From the NCBI RefSeq assembly GCF_012034245.1, contig NZ_JAATEO010000005.1:124001-188000 (forward strand): 64,000 nt of DNA, read 5' to 3'. Under the pieces are notes generated by a model. That model was not told where the DNA came from. It ran no database searches and saw nothing but the letters and a program-made list of their open reading frames with translations. Position 1 is the first letter of the stretch, and the number at the start of each line of letters is the position of its first letter. Made by a program: the position numbers and the translations under genes. Of the stretch, positions 9,077 through 17,296 are shown piece after piece. This DNA is from Micromonospora thermarum. GTDB taxonomy: Bacteria > Actinomycetota > Actinomycetes > Mycobacteriales > Micromonosporaceae.

Positions 9077-9187
9077 GTGTTGCCCGAACCTCTCCCCTTC
9101 ACGGCCGCCGACCTGCGCGCCGCCGCCGATTCCATCGACGCGGTGGTGACCGACGCGGGCACGCGCCTCGCCCACCCCGAGAGCTGA
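9077..9187 (+). CDS. Doubtful 36-aa ORF, possible gene remnant
   Basis: GTG at 9077 reads VLPEPLPFTAADLRAAADSI and ends ...RLAHPES at a TGA at 9185. The amino-acid and codon pattern look coding, but there is no ribosome site and no recognised family. It could be the surviving tail of a lost gene. Confidence 0.2.
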   Translation: MLPEPLPFTAADLRAAADSIDAVVTDAGTRLAHPES

Positions 9188-9195
9188 CTCGGACA

Positions 9196-9493
9196 CTGTC
9201 GAGCTGCCCCATCTGTGCGACCGCCGGGCGCTCCTCCCCGCCTCCGGGTGGCGGCACCGACGCTGCGAGCTGCCCCGTCTGTGCGGTTACCGTCATGGCG
9301 AACATGCCGGGGCCGCCGGCGCTCCTTCCCGTCCCATGGCGGCACCGGTGCCTGTCGAGCTGCCCCGTCCGTGCGACCGCCGAGCGCTCCTCCCTGCCCC
9401 CGGGCGGTGGCACCGGCAACGCTTCGGCTCTCGGCCGGTCGTGCCACCACAGACGCTTCCGCCTCTGCCCCATCTGTGGGGGCAGCTCGACAG
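9196..9493. repeat. Degenerate direct and inverted repeats
   Basis: Three direct copies of a block reading about CGAGCTGCCCCRTCTGTGCG start near 9199, 9266 and 9356 (spacing about 67 and 90 bp). Each is followed by GCGCTCCT-CCC and a GGYGGCACC block. An inverted copy (GGGGGCAGCTCGACAG) ends at 9493. The repeats lie wholly between genes. They may be an intergenic repeat family or remains of a duplicated regulatory or mobile element. Confidence 0.6.
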
Positions 9494-9781
9494 CGCGTCG
9501 CGCGCACCATGCGCTCCACGGGACCGCGGGACCTGCCGGGTCAGGACCGGGCCGCGCGGCCACCGGCGGCGGCCGGGCCCACCACATGAGACGGCGTGTC
9601 GGGCGGGACACTCCGGGGACCGCGGCAGGAATTGGTGCGCCGACCCAGATAGGGACGATTGGGTACTTCCTAACCACCCGTCCGGGTCGCATGCTGCGGT
9701 TGAGTGCTCACACACCGTCAGATCAGCGCGCCCGCGCCGCCACGCCGAGGTGACGGCCCCGCGCCCGACGCCGGGAGAGCC

Positions 9782-12700
9782 ATGGACCTGTTCCGCAGAC
9801 TCCGGATCCCGTGGGCGGACCGACCGGCCGGCGACCGCCCCGACGGCACCGGTGAGCCCGGCAGCGCCGACGCCGGCCCGACGGTCCCGGCGGCCCGGAG
9901 TGCGGACGACGCCGCGCCGGCACCCGCCAGCCTCGACCCGGCCGCGCTCCCCCGCTGCTTCGGGCCGGTGCCCAACCACGCCCACAGCCCGCTGCCGGTC
10001 GTCGACGCCGACGGGCAGGTCGTGCCCGGCACCGGGATCCGCAAGTTCGTCGACCCGCTGCCCACGCTCGGCACCGCCGGCACCACCGGCACCGGGCCCG
10101 CCGACGCCCTGCCGCTGGCGGTCCCGGACACCATCACCTATCCGGGGTGCGACTACTACGAGATCGGGCTCCGCGAGTACGCGCAACGCCTGCACCGCGA
10201 CCTCCCGGCGACCCGACTGCGTGGCTACCGGCAGCTCAACCTCGGCACCGACCCGACCGGGCACAACACGCTCGCGCCGCCGGAGCGCCCCGTCCACCTC
10301 GGCCCGGTGATCGTCGCGCGGCGGGGCCGGCCGGTGCGGGTGAAGTTCATCAACCAGCTGCCCACCGGGCGGGCCGGCGAACTGTTCCTCCCCGTGGACC
10401 CGACGATCGAGGGGGCGGGCACCGGGCCGCTCGACGGGCCGGCGCCGTACCCGCAGAACCGGGCCGTGCTGCACCTGGCGGGGGCGCAGACCGGCTGGAT
10501 CAGCGCGGGCAACCCGTGGCAGTGGATCGCTCCGGCGGGGGAGATCACCCCGTACCCGACCGGGGTCGGGCTGACCCACGTGCCGGACATGCCGCACCCG
10601 GGCGCCGGGGCCACCACGCTCTACTACCCCAACGACCAGAGTGGACGGCTGCTCACGTTCCAGGACAACACCGTCGGCCTGGCCCGGCTGACCGTCTACT
10701 CCGGGCAGCTCGCGCTCTACCTGCTCACCGACCCGGCCGAGGAGCGGCTGGTCGCCGACGGGGTGCTCCCCGCCGACCAGATCCCGCTGGTGTTCGAGGA
10801 CAAGACCTTCGTGCCGGACGACACCCAGCTCGCCGGCGAGGACCCGACCTGGGACCGGGACCGGTGGGGCGCCCGGGGCAGCCTCTGGCACCCGCACGTC
10901 TACCAGCCCCGGCAGAACCCGTACCGCGGCGGGGGCGGCAACCCGACCGGACGCTGGGACTACGGGCCGTGGTCGCGTACCGCCGAGGAGACCGGCCCGG
11001 ACGGTGAGTCGGGGCCGAACGGCGCCGGACCGGCTCCCGGCCCGGTGCCGAACCCCCACCACGACCCGGTCACCGCGCCGGACGAGCCGCCGATGACGCC
11101 CGGTGTGCCGCACCCGTCGGCGGTGCCGGCCGCGTACGGCGACACGGTGCTGGTCAACGGCGTGGCGTACCCGTGGCTCGACGTCCAGCCACGCGCCTAC
11201 CGCTTCCGCATCGTCAACGCCTGCCCGGACCGCAGCCTGAACCTCCAGCTCTACCGTGCCCGGTCCGCCGGTCCGATGTGGGATCCGGACGGCGCGCTCG
11301 CCGACCCGGGAGCCGGCGAGGTCCCGATGGTCGAGGCGGTCAGGGTGCCGGGCCGGCCGGCCGGCTGGCCGACGGACGGGCGTGAGGGCGGGGTGCCGGA
11401 CCCGCGCGCCGCCGGGCCGGAGCTGGTGCAGATCGGCAACGAGGGTGGCCTGCTGCCGGCCCCGGTGGTGATCCCGAGCCAGCCGGTGACCTACCGGTAC
11501 GACCGGCGCGACCCCACCGTGCTCAACGTCGACAGGCACGCCCTGCTGCTCGCCCCCGGGGAGCAGGCCGACGTGCTGGTCGACTTCTCCGCGGTCGCCC
11601 CGGGCGGCACGCTGATCCTCTACAACGACGCCCCGGCCCCGTTGCCCGGCTTCGATCCCCGGTACGACCACCACACCGACGCGCCGGACCTCCAGGCCGA
11701 GGGTGGGACGCCGCCGAGCCGCCCCGGGTACGGGCCGAACACGCGGACGCTGCTCCAGTTCCGGGTGAGCGGCACCCCGGCGCCCCGGTACGACCTGGCC
11801 CGGCTGCGCGAGCGGCTGCCCCGCGCGTACGCGTCCAGCCAGCGCCCGCCGATCGTGCCGCAGCCCGCGTACGACGCGGCGCTCGGCACGCGCACCGCCC
11901 GGGAGACCGTCGTGCCCGTCCACGCCACCACGGTGAGCTTCACCCCGATCGGTGGCGGCTCCCCGGTGCTGCTGGCGCTCGCCGTGAAGGCGGTCCAGCA
12001 GGTCTTCGAGCCCGGTCACGGCCGGCTCGCCGGTCGGCTCGGCGTCGGGCACCCGCACGGCGGCCCGCTCGCGCCGGCCGTGCTGCCGCTCGGCCCGACC
12101 GATCCGGCCACCGAGGTGGTGCAGGCCAGCGACCCGGCGGCGCCGGTGGGCGCACCCGCCGACGGCACTCAGCTCTGGCGGATCCGCGGGGCCAGCCGGC
12201 AGACCCAGCCGGTCCGGCTGGACGGGGTCGACCTGCAACTGGTCAACCGGGCGGGGTGGGACGGCACGCTACGGCCGCCGGACGAGAACGAGCTGGGGTG
12301 GAAGCAGGTGGTCCGGGTGAACCCCCGGGAGGACGTCATCGTCGCGCTGCGCCCCGTCGCGCCACCGCTACCGTTCAAGATCGGCGACAGCGTGCGGCTG
12401 CTGGACCCCGCCCGGCCGGCGGGCGCGCGTACCGGCTCGACACCGGTGAGCCCGGTGGACGGCCGGCCGGCGCTGGTGGTCAACCAACTGGTGAACCTGG
12501 GCTGGGAGTACCGCTGGCACAGCCAGCTCGCCGGCCACCGGGACCAGGGCATGAGCCGCCCCCTCGTGCTGCGGGTCGCCCCGAAGGCGCCCACCGGCCT
12601 GACCGCGACGCCGGCACCGGGATCGGCCACCGCGTTGCCGGCGATCACGCTCGCCTGGACCGGCAACGGCAGCCGGCCGGCAGCCACCAGCCACCTGCTC

Positions 12701-13453
12701 CAGCGGGCCACCGACCCGACCTTCACCGAGGGGCTCACCGGGATCACCGTCGCCGCCACCGCCACCCGGTACACCGACGCCTCGATCACCCCCGGCGTGA
12801 CGTACCACTACCGGATCCGGGCGGAGAACTCGGTGAGCTGCTCGGCCTGGTCGAACAGCGTGCCCGCGTCGGTGCAGCTCGCCGCGCCGGCCGGGCTCGC
12901 CGCGGCGGTGCCGCCGGCGGCACCGCTGCGGGTGGCGCTGCGCTGGCGCAACCGCTCCTTCGCCACCGGCATCGACGTGCAGCGGGCCACCAACCCGACG
13001 TTCACCAGCGGGCCGGGCACCACCGCGATCGGTATCGGCGACACCCACCTCGACACCGCCGTGGCACCGGACACCACGTACTACTACCGGGTGCGCACCA
13101 CGTACCTCGGCGCGGCCTCACCGTGGTCCACGGTCGCGCAGGTGACCACCCCACCGCGACCGGGTGCGCCCACCTCGGTGAGCGTCACCGCCACCGCGCC
13201 GGCCCCGGACACGGCGACCGTGATCCTGGGCTGGGCGGCCAGCACCCCGGCCGGGCCGGGCGCCGGGTTCACCGTGCAGCGGGCCCTGGACGCCGCGTTC
13301 ACCCGGGAGGTGGCCACCTTCACCGTGAGCGGGCGGGGCTTCACCAACACGGGCCTGGCCCGTGGGGTCACCTACCACTACCGCATCCGCTCGTTCAACG
13401 TCGTGGGCACGTCCCCGTTCAGCGCGGCCGTGGCGGTGACGACACCCGGCTGA
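9782..13453 (+). CDS. Multicopper-oxidase-like protein lacking copper ligands, with three FN3 domains
   Basis: A 1223-aa protein. Residues about 100-930 follow the three-cupredoxin layout of multicopper oxidases (YGDTVLVNGVAYPWLDVQPR, then a domain-3 core ending SQLAGHRDQGMSRPL). The copper motifs are degenerate: HxHG reads HLAG (about 231), HxH reads TFQDNT (about 293), HPxHLH reads TQPVRLDG (about 810), and HCHxxxH reads HSQLAGH (about 912). Copper oxidation is therefore unlikely. Three fibronectin-III repeats follow (about 934-1030, 1031-1121, 1122-1223), each with a TYxYRxR strand. No signal peptide is visible, which is odd for an FN3 protein. The ATG at 9782 follows GGGAGAG. It is convergent with pspM, the two stops abutting at 13453/13454. 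Confidence 0.8.
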   Translation: MDLFRRLRIPWADRPAGDRPDGTGEPGSADAGPTVPAARSADDAAPAPASLDPAALPRCFGPVPNHAHSPLPVVDADGQVVPGTGIRKFVDPLPTLGTAGTTGTGPADALPLAVPDTITYPGCDYYEIGLREYAQRLHRDLPATRLRGYRQLNLGTDPTGHNTLAPPERPVHLGPVIVARRGRPVRVKFINQLPTGRAGELFLPVDPTIEGAGTGPLDGPAPYPQNRAVLHLAGAQTGWISAGNPWQWIAPAGEITPYPTGVGLTHVPDMPHPGAGATTLYYPNDQSGRLLTFQDNTVGLARLTVYSGQLALYLLTDPAEERLVADGVLPADQIPLVFEDKTFVPDDTQLAGEDPTWDRDRWGARGSLWHPHVYQPRQNPYRGGGGNPTGRWDYGPWSRTAEETGPDGESGPNGAGPAPGPVPNPHHDPVTAPDEPPMTPGVPHPSAVPAAYGDTVLVNGVAYPWLDVQPRAYRFRIVNACPDRSLNLQLYRARSAGPMWDPDGALADPGAGEVPMVEAVRVPGRPAGWPTDGREGGVPDPRAAGPELVQIGNEGGLLPAPVVIPSQPVTYRYDRRDPTVLNVDRHALLLAPGEQADVLVDFSAVAPGGTLILYNDAPAPLPGFDPRYDHHTDAPDLQAEGGTPPSRPGYGPNTRTLLQFRVSGTPAPRYDLARLRERLPRAYASSQRPPIVPQPAYDAALGTRTARETVVPVHATTVSFTPIGGGSPVLLALAVKAVQQVFEPGHGRLAGRLGVGHPHGGPLAPAVLPLGPTDPATEVVQASDPAAPVGAPADGTQLWRIRGASRQTQPVRLDGVDLQLVNRAGWDGTLRPPDENELGWKQVVRVNPREDVIVALRPVAPPLPFKIGDSVRLLDPARPAGARTGSTPVSPVDGRPALVVNQLVNLGWEYRWHSQLAGHRDQGMSRPLVLRVAPKAPTGLTATPAPGSATALPAITLAWTGNGSRPAATSHLLQRATDPTFTEGLTGITVAATATRYTDASITPGVTYHYRIRAENSVSCSAWSNSVPASVQLAAPAGLAAAVPPAAPLRVALRWRNRSFATGIDVQRATNPTFTSGPGTTAIGIGDTHLDTAVAPDTTYYYRVRTTYLGAASPWSTVAQVTTPPRPGAPTSVSVTATAPAPDTATVILGWAASTPAGPGAGFTVQRALDAAFTREVATFTVSGRGFTNTGLARGVTYHYRIRSFNVVGTSPFSAAVAVTTPG

Positions 13454-14233
13454 TCAGAAGGTGCGCAGCGGGGTGCCGACGCCGCGAAGCTCGGCGAGGG
13501 CCGAGGCGACCCCGTGCAGCAGGTCGGTCGCCTCGGTCAACCGGGCCGCCGCCGGGTGTTCGGTGCCCGGTCGCGCGTTCTCCGCCACGTAGCTGGCGGC
13601 GGCCACGACCAGTCGCTCGTACGCCGCGACGCCGCTCGCCAACTGCGCGCCGAGCGCCGCGTGCGCCTCGGCGAGCGGGGGCCGGGCGTCGGGCGGCGCG
13701 AGCCGCAGCGCGCGTTCGACGCTGGCTACCCGGGCGGCGAGGTCCCGCAGCGACCGGTCGGCCGCGGCAGCCTCGGCCACGGCCGGCTGCGCCAGCCCGG
13801 TCAGCCGCGTCGTCATGCCGGCGAAGGTGAGAGCGGCCCGGTCCAGGCGGGCGAACGGCTCGGCGGCGCTGGTGCCCCGCAGCGCCACCCTCGACCGCAT
13901 CCGGCGGACCTCGGCGAGCACGCCCGGCCCGACGGGGAGCCGCTCCACGGCGGCGACCAGCCGGGCCCGGGACCGGGCCGCCGCCTCGGCGGGATCGAGC
14001 GGGGGCGGGGCCGGCCGGGCAGCCAGCGCGCGCAGGTCGATCCACCGCCACGCGGCGAGCGCCACCGCGCCGCCCGCGCCGGCGGCCCAGGCCGCGTCCG
14101 GCAGGCCCAGGCCGGCGTACGGCGTGAGCACGGCGGCGGCCCCGCCGAGGCCCCCGGCCAGCACGCTCCACCGGCGGGCGGACCGCCGCAACCGGCCGAG
14201 CCGCCGGAAGTACCGCGTACGCTCGTCTGCCAC
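13454..14233 (-). CDS. PspM-like membrane protein (Rv2743c type)
   Basis: A 259-aa protein with two hydrophobic segments near the N-terminus (about residues 22-42 and 46-62: WSVLAGGLGGAAAVLTPY, then AAGAGGAVALAAW) and a long helical C-terminal part. Sequence similarity alone would not name it. Its place directly after pspA in a clgR-pspA order matches the mycobacterial envelope-stress operon, where PspM tethers PspA at the membrane. It lies 23 bp downstream of pspA, so is probably co-transcribed. The fourth mycobacterial gene (pspN) is absent: the next gene is convergent with no gap. Confidence 0.6.
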   Translation of the reverse strand: MADERTRYFRRLGRLRRSARRWSVLAGGLGGAAAVLTPYAGLGLPDAAWAAGAGGAVALAAWRWIDLRALAARPAPPPLDPAEAAARSRARLVAAVERLPVGPGVLAEVRRMRSRVALRGTSAAEPFARLDRAALTFAGMTTRLTGLAQPAVAEAAAADRSLRDLAARVASVERALRLAPPDARPPLAEAHAALGAQLASGVAAYERLVVAAASYVAENARPGTEHPAAARLTEATDLLHGVASALAELRGVGTPLRTF

Positions 14234-14256
14234 GTCGCCTCCTCGACCCGGGCCGC

Positions 14257-15138
14257 TCAGCCGGCGGCTGTCGTGTCGCCGCTGCCGCGCTCCCGGCTCA
14301 TGCTGGCCCGGATCTCGTCGAGCCGGGCGGCTGCGGCCGGATCGGCGGCCGGCGCCGCCGGGGCGGCCTGCTCGGGCCGCGCGACGGCCGGCCGTTCAGT
14401 CGCACCGCCGAGCTTCTCTCCCGCCATACTGGCGCGGATCTGCTCCAGCCGGGCGGAACCGGCCGAGTCGAGCGTCGCCTTCTGGATCTCCAGCATGCGT
14501 CCCTCGACCGAGTTGCCGGCCAGCTCGGCGCGGCCCATCGCGGTGGCGTACCGCCGCTCGATCCGGTCGCGGACCTCGTCCAGGGTGGGGGTGGTGCCGG
14601 GGGCGGTGATCGCGGACATCGACTCCAGCGAGGCGGCGACGCTCTCCTGCATCTTCGCCTGCTCCAGCTGGCTGAGGAGCTTCGCCCGCTCGGCGAGCTT
14701 CTGCTGGAGGATCATCGAGTTGTTCTCGACGGCCTTGCGGGCCTGCGCCGCCGCGCCGAGCGCCTGGTCGTGCAGGGTCTTCAGGTCCTCGGTGGCCTGC
14801 TCGGCCGAGACCAGCTGGGTGGCGAGCGTCTGCGCGGACTGCTCGTAGCGCGACGCCTCGGCCTCGTCGCCCTTCGCGCGGGACTGGTCGGCCAGCACCA
14901 GGGCCTGGCGCGCGTTCGCCTGCAGCCGCTCGACCTCGGACATCTGACGGGACAGCTTCATCTCCAGCTGCCGCTGGTTGCCGATCACCGCGGCGGCCTG
15001 CTGGACGAGCGCCTGGTGCTGGCGCTGGGCCTCCTCGATCGCCTGCTGGATCTGCACCTTCGGATCGGCGTGCTCGTCGATCTTGGCGCCGAAGAGCGCC
15101 ATCAGATACTTCCAACCCTTGACGAACGGGTTCGCCAT
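14257..15138 (-). CDS. pspA: Phage shock protein A / IM30 family
   Basis: A 293-aa peripheral membrane protein that stabilises the envelope under stress. It begins [19 protein letters not shown], an amphipathic helix that contacts membrane, and is almost entirely coiled coil to about residue 230. Beyond the usual PspA core there is a Pro/Ala-rich extension with the same helix twice: [10 protein letters not shown] (about 233-242) and [10 protein letters not shown] (about 275-284). It lies between clgR and the PspM-like gene on the same strand. Its 245-bp upstream gap holds a palindrome that may be a regulator site. The repeated C-terminal helix is unlike enterobacterial PspA. Confidence 0.92.
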   Translation of the reverse strand: MANPFVKGWKYLMALFGAKIDEHADPKVQIQQAIEEAQRQHQALVQQAAAVIGNQRQLEMKLSRQMSEVERLQANARQALVLADQSRAKGDEAEASRYEQSAQTLATQLVSAEQATEDLKTLHDQALGAAAQARKAVENNSMILQQKLAERAKLLSQLEQAKMQESVAASLESMSAITAPGTTPTLDEVRDRIERRYATAMGRAELAGNSVEGRMLEIQKATLDSAGSARLEQIRASMAGEKLGGATERPAVARPEQAAPAAPAADPAAAARLDEIRASMSRERGSGDTTAAG

Positions 15139-15273
15139 CTCCGCGGTACCCCCTCAGTAGCGTCGCGCCGCCCGTGGTCGTCCGACCGCGGTACGGCAGT
15201 GGCTCCATCGTCCCAGGCGGACGCCAGTGCGGCATCCGTACGTGACGAGCGGGGTCGCCACCGTCGCGATCAA

Positions 15274-15290
15274 CCCTACGCGGCGTAGGG
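15274..15290. promoter_or_regulatory. Perfect palindrome upstream of pspA
   Basis: CCCTACGC, one base and GCGTAGGG form an 8-bp perfect dyad 136 bp upstream of pspA and 94 bp downstream of clgR. The position suits an operator for a separate pspA promoter, perhaps for ClgR. It does not exactly match the ClgR consensus I know, so the assignment is inference. Confidence 0.4.
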
Positions 15291-15383
15291 GTGACCGACC
15301 ATGACGAGAGTCGGGAAACCAGGGTCGAGCCAGGGTCGCCCGCAAGTGGACCCGGGGCCCGGACGAGCCGGGTGGCCGGTGGA

Positions 15384-15842
15384 TCAGGCGGCGCAGACCA
15401 CGTCGCGGTCGCGGTCGGCGGGGCGTACGCGGGTGCTGCGCAGGGTGGCCTTGAGCGGGGAGTCCTGCCGGACCTGGACGGAGACCGTGCCGTCGGAGGA
15501 GACCTGACGGACACCGCGCCCGGCGGCCTTGCGCACGGCCGGCGGCGACACCGGAGTGGACTGCTCGACCGGCTCGTCCTGGACCGGCACCAGCACGCCC
15601 GGCATCTGCTCGGCGAGGGCGACCGTGTCGCTGACCTCACGCAGCAGCTCGGACAGGCGCGCGCCCAGCGCGTCGCAGATGGCCGCCAGCAGCTCGCTCG
15701 ACGGCTCCTTCTGGCCGCGCTCGATCTCGGAGAGGTAGCCGAGGCTGACGTTGGCGGCGGAGGAGACCTCGCGCAGGGTGCGGTGCTGCCCCTGCCGGCG
15801 TGCCCGCAGCGCGTCACCGATCACCCGGCGTAGCAGGACCAT
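15384..15842 (-). CDS. clgR: ClgR-like XRE-family transcriptional regulator
   Basis: A 152-aa DNA-binding regulator. The helix-turn-helix is at about residues 20-75, with the typical XRE run [20 protein letters not shown] then [19 protein letters not shown]. ClgR in actinobacteria activates clp protease genes and, in mycobacteria, pspA. The C-terminus (DRDVVCAA) ends in Ala-Ala, as in ClgR proteins degraded by ClpP. ATG at 15842 with GGGGAGG upstream. It is followed by pspA on the same strand and preceded by an inverted repeat that could mediate autoregulation. Confidence 0.85.
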   Translation of the reverse strand: MVLLRRVIGDALRARRQGQHRTLREVSSAANVSLGYLSEIERGQKEPSSELLAAICDALGARLSELLREVSDTVALAEQMPGVLVPVQDEPVEQSTPVSPPAVRKAAGRGVRQVSSDGTVSVQVRQDSPLKATLRSTRVRPADRDRDVVCAA

Positions 15843-15913
15843 CGCACCTCCCCTGGGGAACACCACTCCCGCCCCGACGGCCCGGACCCCCGGGCCCCGA
15901 CCACCGGAGCCTT

Positions 15914-15936
15914 CCCGCAACCGTACCCGTTGCGGG
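15914..15936. promoter_or_regulatory. Inverted repeat upstream of clgR
   Basis: CCCGCAAC and GTTGCGGG form an 8-bp perfect dyad with a 7-nt spacer, centred about 83 bp upstream of the clgR start, in the clgR promoter region. On the clgR strand a TACGGT, a possible -10 hexamer, spans the spacer and right half-site. It is a candidate ClgR autoregulation site. Confidence 0.4.
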
Positions 15937-15979
15937 CCCGGCCGACATCCCGCCCCGCCCGTCGGAATCGGACGATCCC

Positions 15980-16552
15980 TCACCGACGGGCGGCGCCGGC
16001 CGGGTCGCGCTCGGCGGGACCGGAGTCCGCCGGGCGTCCCGGGTCGGCGTCGTGGAGCCTCTCGGCCAGCAGGCGCAGCGCCTCCACGACGGCGGCCGAC
16101 CGTACGTGGTCGCGGCCACCGTCCAGGTCCAGCTCGCGCACCGCGCTGCCGGACGGGCCGGCCACGGCCACGTACACCAGCCCGACCGGCTTGCCGTCCT
16201 GCGGCTCCGGCCCGGCCACCCCGGTCGTGGCGAGGGCCCAGTCGGCGCCGCACCGCCGCCGCCCGCCCTCCGCGAGCGCCACTGCGACGTCCGGGTCGAC
16301 CGGCCCGCGCTCGGCCACCAGATCCTCCGGTACGCCGGCCAGCCCCGACTTCAGCTCGGTGGCGTAGACCACGAGACCGCCGCGGTAGACACTGCTGACA
16401 CCGGCGATCTCCACGATCGCCGCGGCGAGCAGGCCGCCGGTCAGCGACTCGACGGTGGCGAGGGTCTGCTGCCGCTCGACGAGGCTGTGCACCACGCCGG
16501 CCGCGGGGCTGCCGACCGGCCGATCGCCGTCGGCGTCCGTCTCGATCTCCAT
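15980..16552 (-). CDS. CinA C-terminal family protein (NMN amidohydrolase-like)
   Basis: A 190-aa cytoplasmic protein equal to the CinA/PncC amidohydrolase domain alone, which deamidates nicotinamide mononucleotide. Motifs: [20 protein letters not shown] with the catalytic Ser region, [11 protein letters not shown], and [20 protein letters not shown]. The N-terminal molybdopterin-binding half of full CinA is absent, as is usual in this family. It sits between pgsA and clgR, a position conserved in actinobacteria; the 69-bp gap from pgsA suggests one transcript with rimO and pgsA. Confidence 0.88.
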   Translation of the reverse strand: MEIETDADGDRPVGSPAAGVVHSLVERQQTLATVESLTGGLLAAAIVEIAGVSSVYRGGLVVYATELKSGLAGVPEDLVAERGPVDPDVAVALAEGGRRRCGADWALATTGVAGPEPQDGKPVGLVYVAVAGPSGSAVRELDLDGGRDHVRSAAVVEALRLLAERLHDADPGRPADSGPAERDPAGAARR

Positions 16553-16621
16553 GCCGACTTTCCTTCCCCCGGCCCGGTCGCGGTACTCATCCTGCCGGAA
16601 CGCCGGCCGCGCGGTGACCGC

Positions 16622-17296
16622 TCAGCCGGTGCGCCGGCGCAGGCGCAGGGCCTGGGCGACGTAGTCGAAGCCGGTGACGACCGTCACCACCACGGCGGCG
16701 CCCATGATCCAGGGGCCGACCGCGGCCAGGGCGGCGGGCATCGGCCACAGGTACCAGGCGATCGCCAGGATCTGGAGGGCAGTCTTGATCTTGCCGCCCC
16801 GGCTGGCGGCGATCACGCCGTGGCGGATCACCCAGAACCGCAGGGCCGTGATGCCCAACTCCCGGGCGAGGATCACGACCGTCACCCACCAGGGCAGCAG
16901 GTCGTACCAGGAGAGCAGCAGCAGGGCGGCTCCGGTGAGCGCCTTGTCCGCGATCGGGTCGGCCACCTTGCCGACCGACGTGACCATGCCGAACCGGCGG
17001 GCGATCCACCCGTCCACCAGGTCGGTGACCGAGGCCACCGCGAAGATCAGGCAGGCGGCGATCCGCCAGCCCGCGTGGCTCATCGCGGAGACGACCACGG
17101 ACGCCGCGAACACCGGCACCAGCACCAGCCGCAGCAACGTCAGCGCGTTGGCCGCGTTGAGCACGGACACCCGGGCGACCACCGGAGCCGAAGCCGGCTC
17201 CGCCGCCCCGGTCACCGCGGCACCCCGCTCCGGCCGCCGTGGCCGACCTGGCACCTCACCACGTGGCTCCCTCGCTCCGTCCGGGCCCGCCGTCAC
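16622..17296 (-). CDS. pgsA: CDP-diacylglycerol--glycerol-3-phosphate 3-phosphatidyltransferase
   Basis: A 224-aa integral membrane enzyme that makes phosphatidylglycerol phosphate from CDP-diacylglycerol. The CDP-alcohol phosphotransferase signature is complete: [19 protein letters not shown] then DPIADK, matching DGx2ARx8Gx3Dx3D. Five or six hydrophobic helices are visible. The GTG at 17296 overlaps the rimO stop by 4 nt (GTGA), implying coupled translation. An alternative GTG 27 codons in (VTGAAEPAS) would give a length nearer most homologues, so the charged N-terminus may not all be translated. Confidence 0.88.
   Translation of the reverse strand: MTAGPDGAREPRGEVPGRPRRPERGAAVTGAAEPASAPVVARVSVLNAANALTLLRLVLVPVFAASVVVSAMSHAGWRIAACLIFAVASVTDLVDGWIARRFGMVTSVGKVADPIADKALTGAALLLLSWYDLLPWWVTVVILARELGITALRFWVIRHGVIAASRGGKIKTALQILAIAWYLWPMPAALAAVGPWIMGAAVVVTVVTGFDYVAQALRLRRRTG

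Larger units (their letters stand above)
8947..9781. other. 835-bp stretch without a convincing gene
   Basis: Between nei and the oxidase-like gene. The first third is GC-rich and full of short CCCGG/CCGGG complementarities, and includes a 36-codon ORF of doubtful reality. The middle (9196-9493) holds degenerate repeats. The last 250 bp contains somewhat more AT-rich sequence (about 9640-9725), the likely promoter of the downstream gene. Several overlapping frames are open here only because of base composition. Confidence 0.5.

Noticed and set aside
9293-12238. 981-codon minus-strand frame across the repeat cluster and oxidase-like gene
   Set aside because: It is the shadow of the plus-strand gene extended through composition-open sequence; it has no family motifs or ribosome site.
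9782-13453. Annotation as a functional multicopper oxidase (laccase/CotA)
   Set aside because: All four copper motifs are broken; domain similarity alone would give a misleading function.
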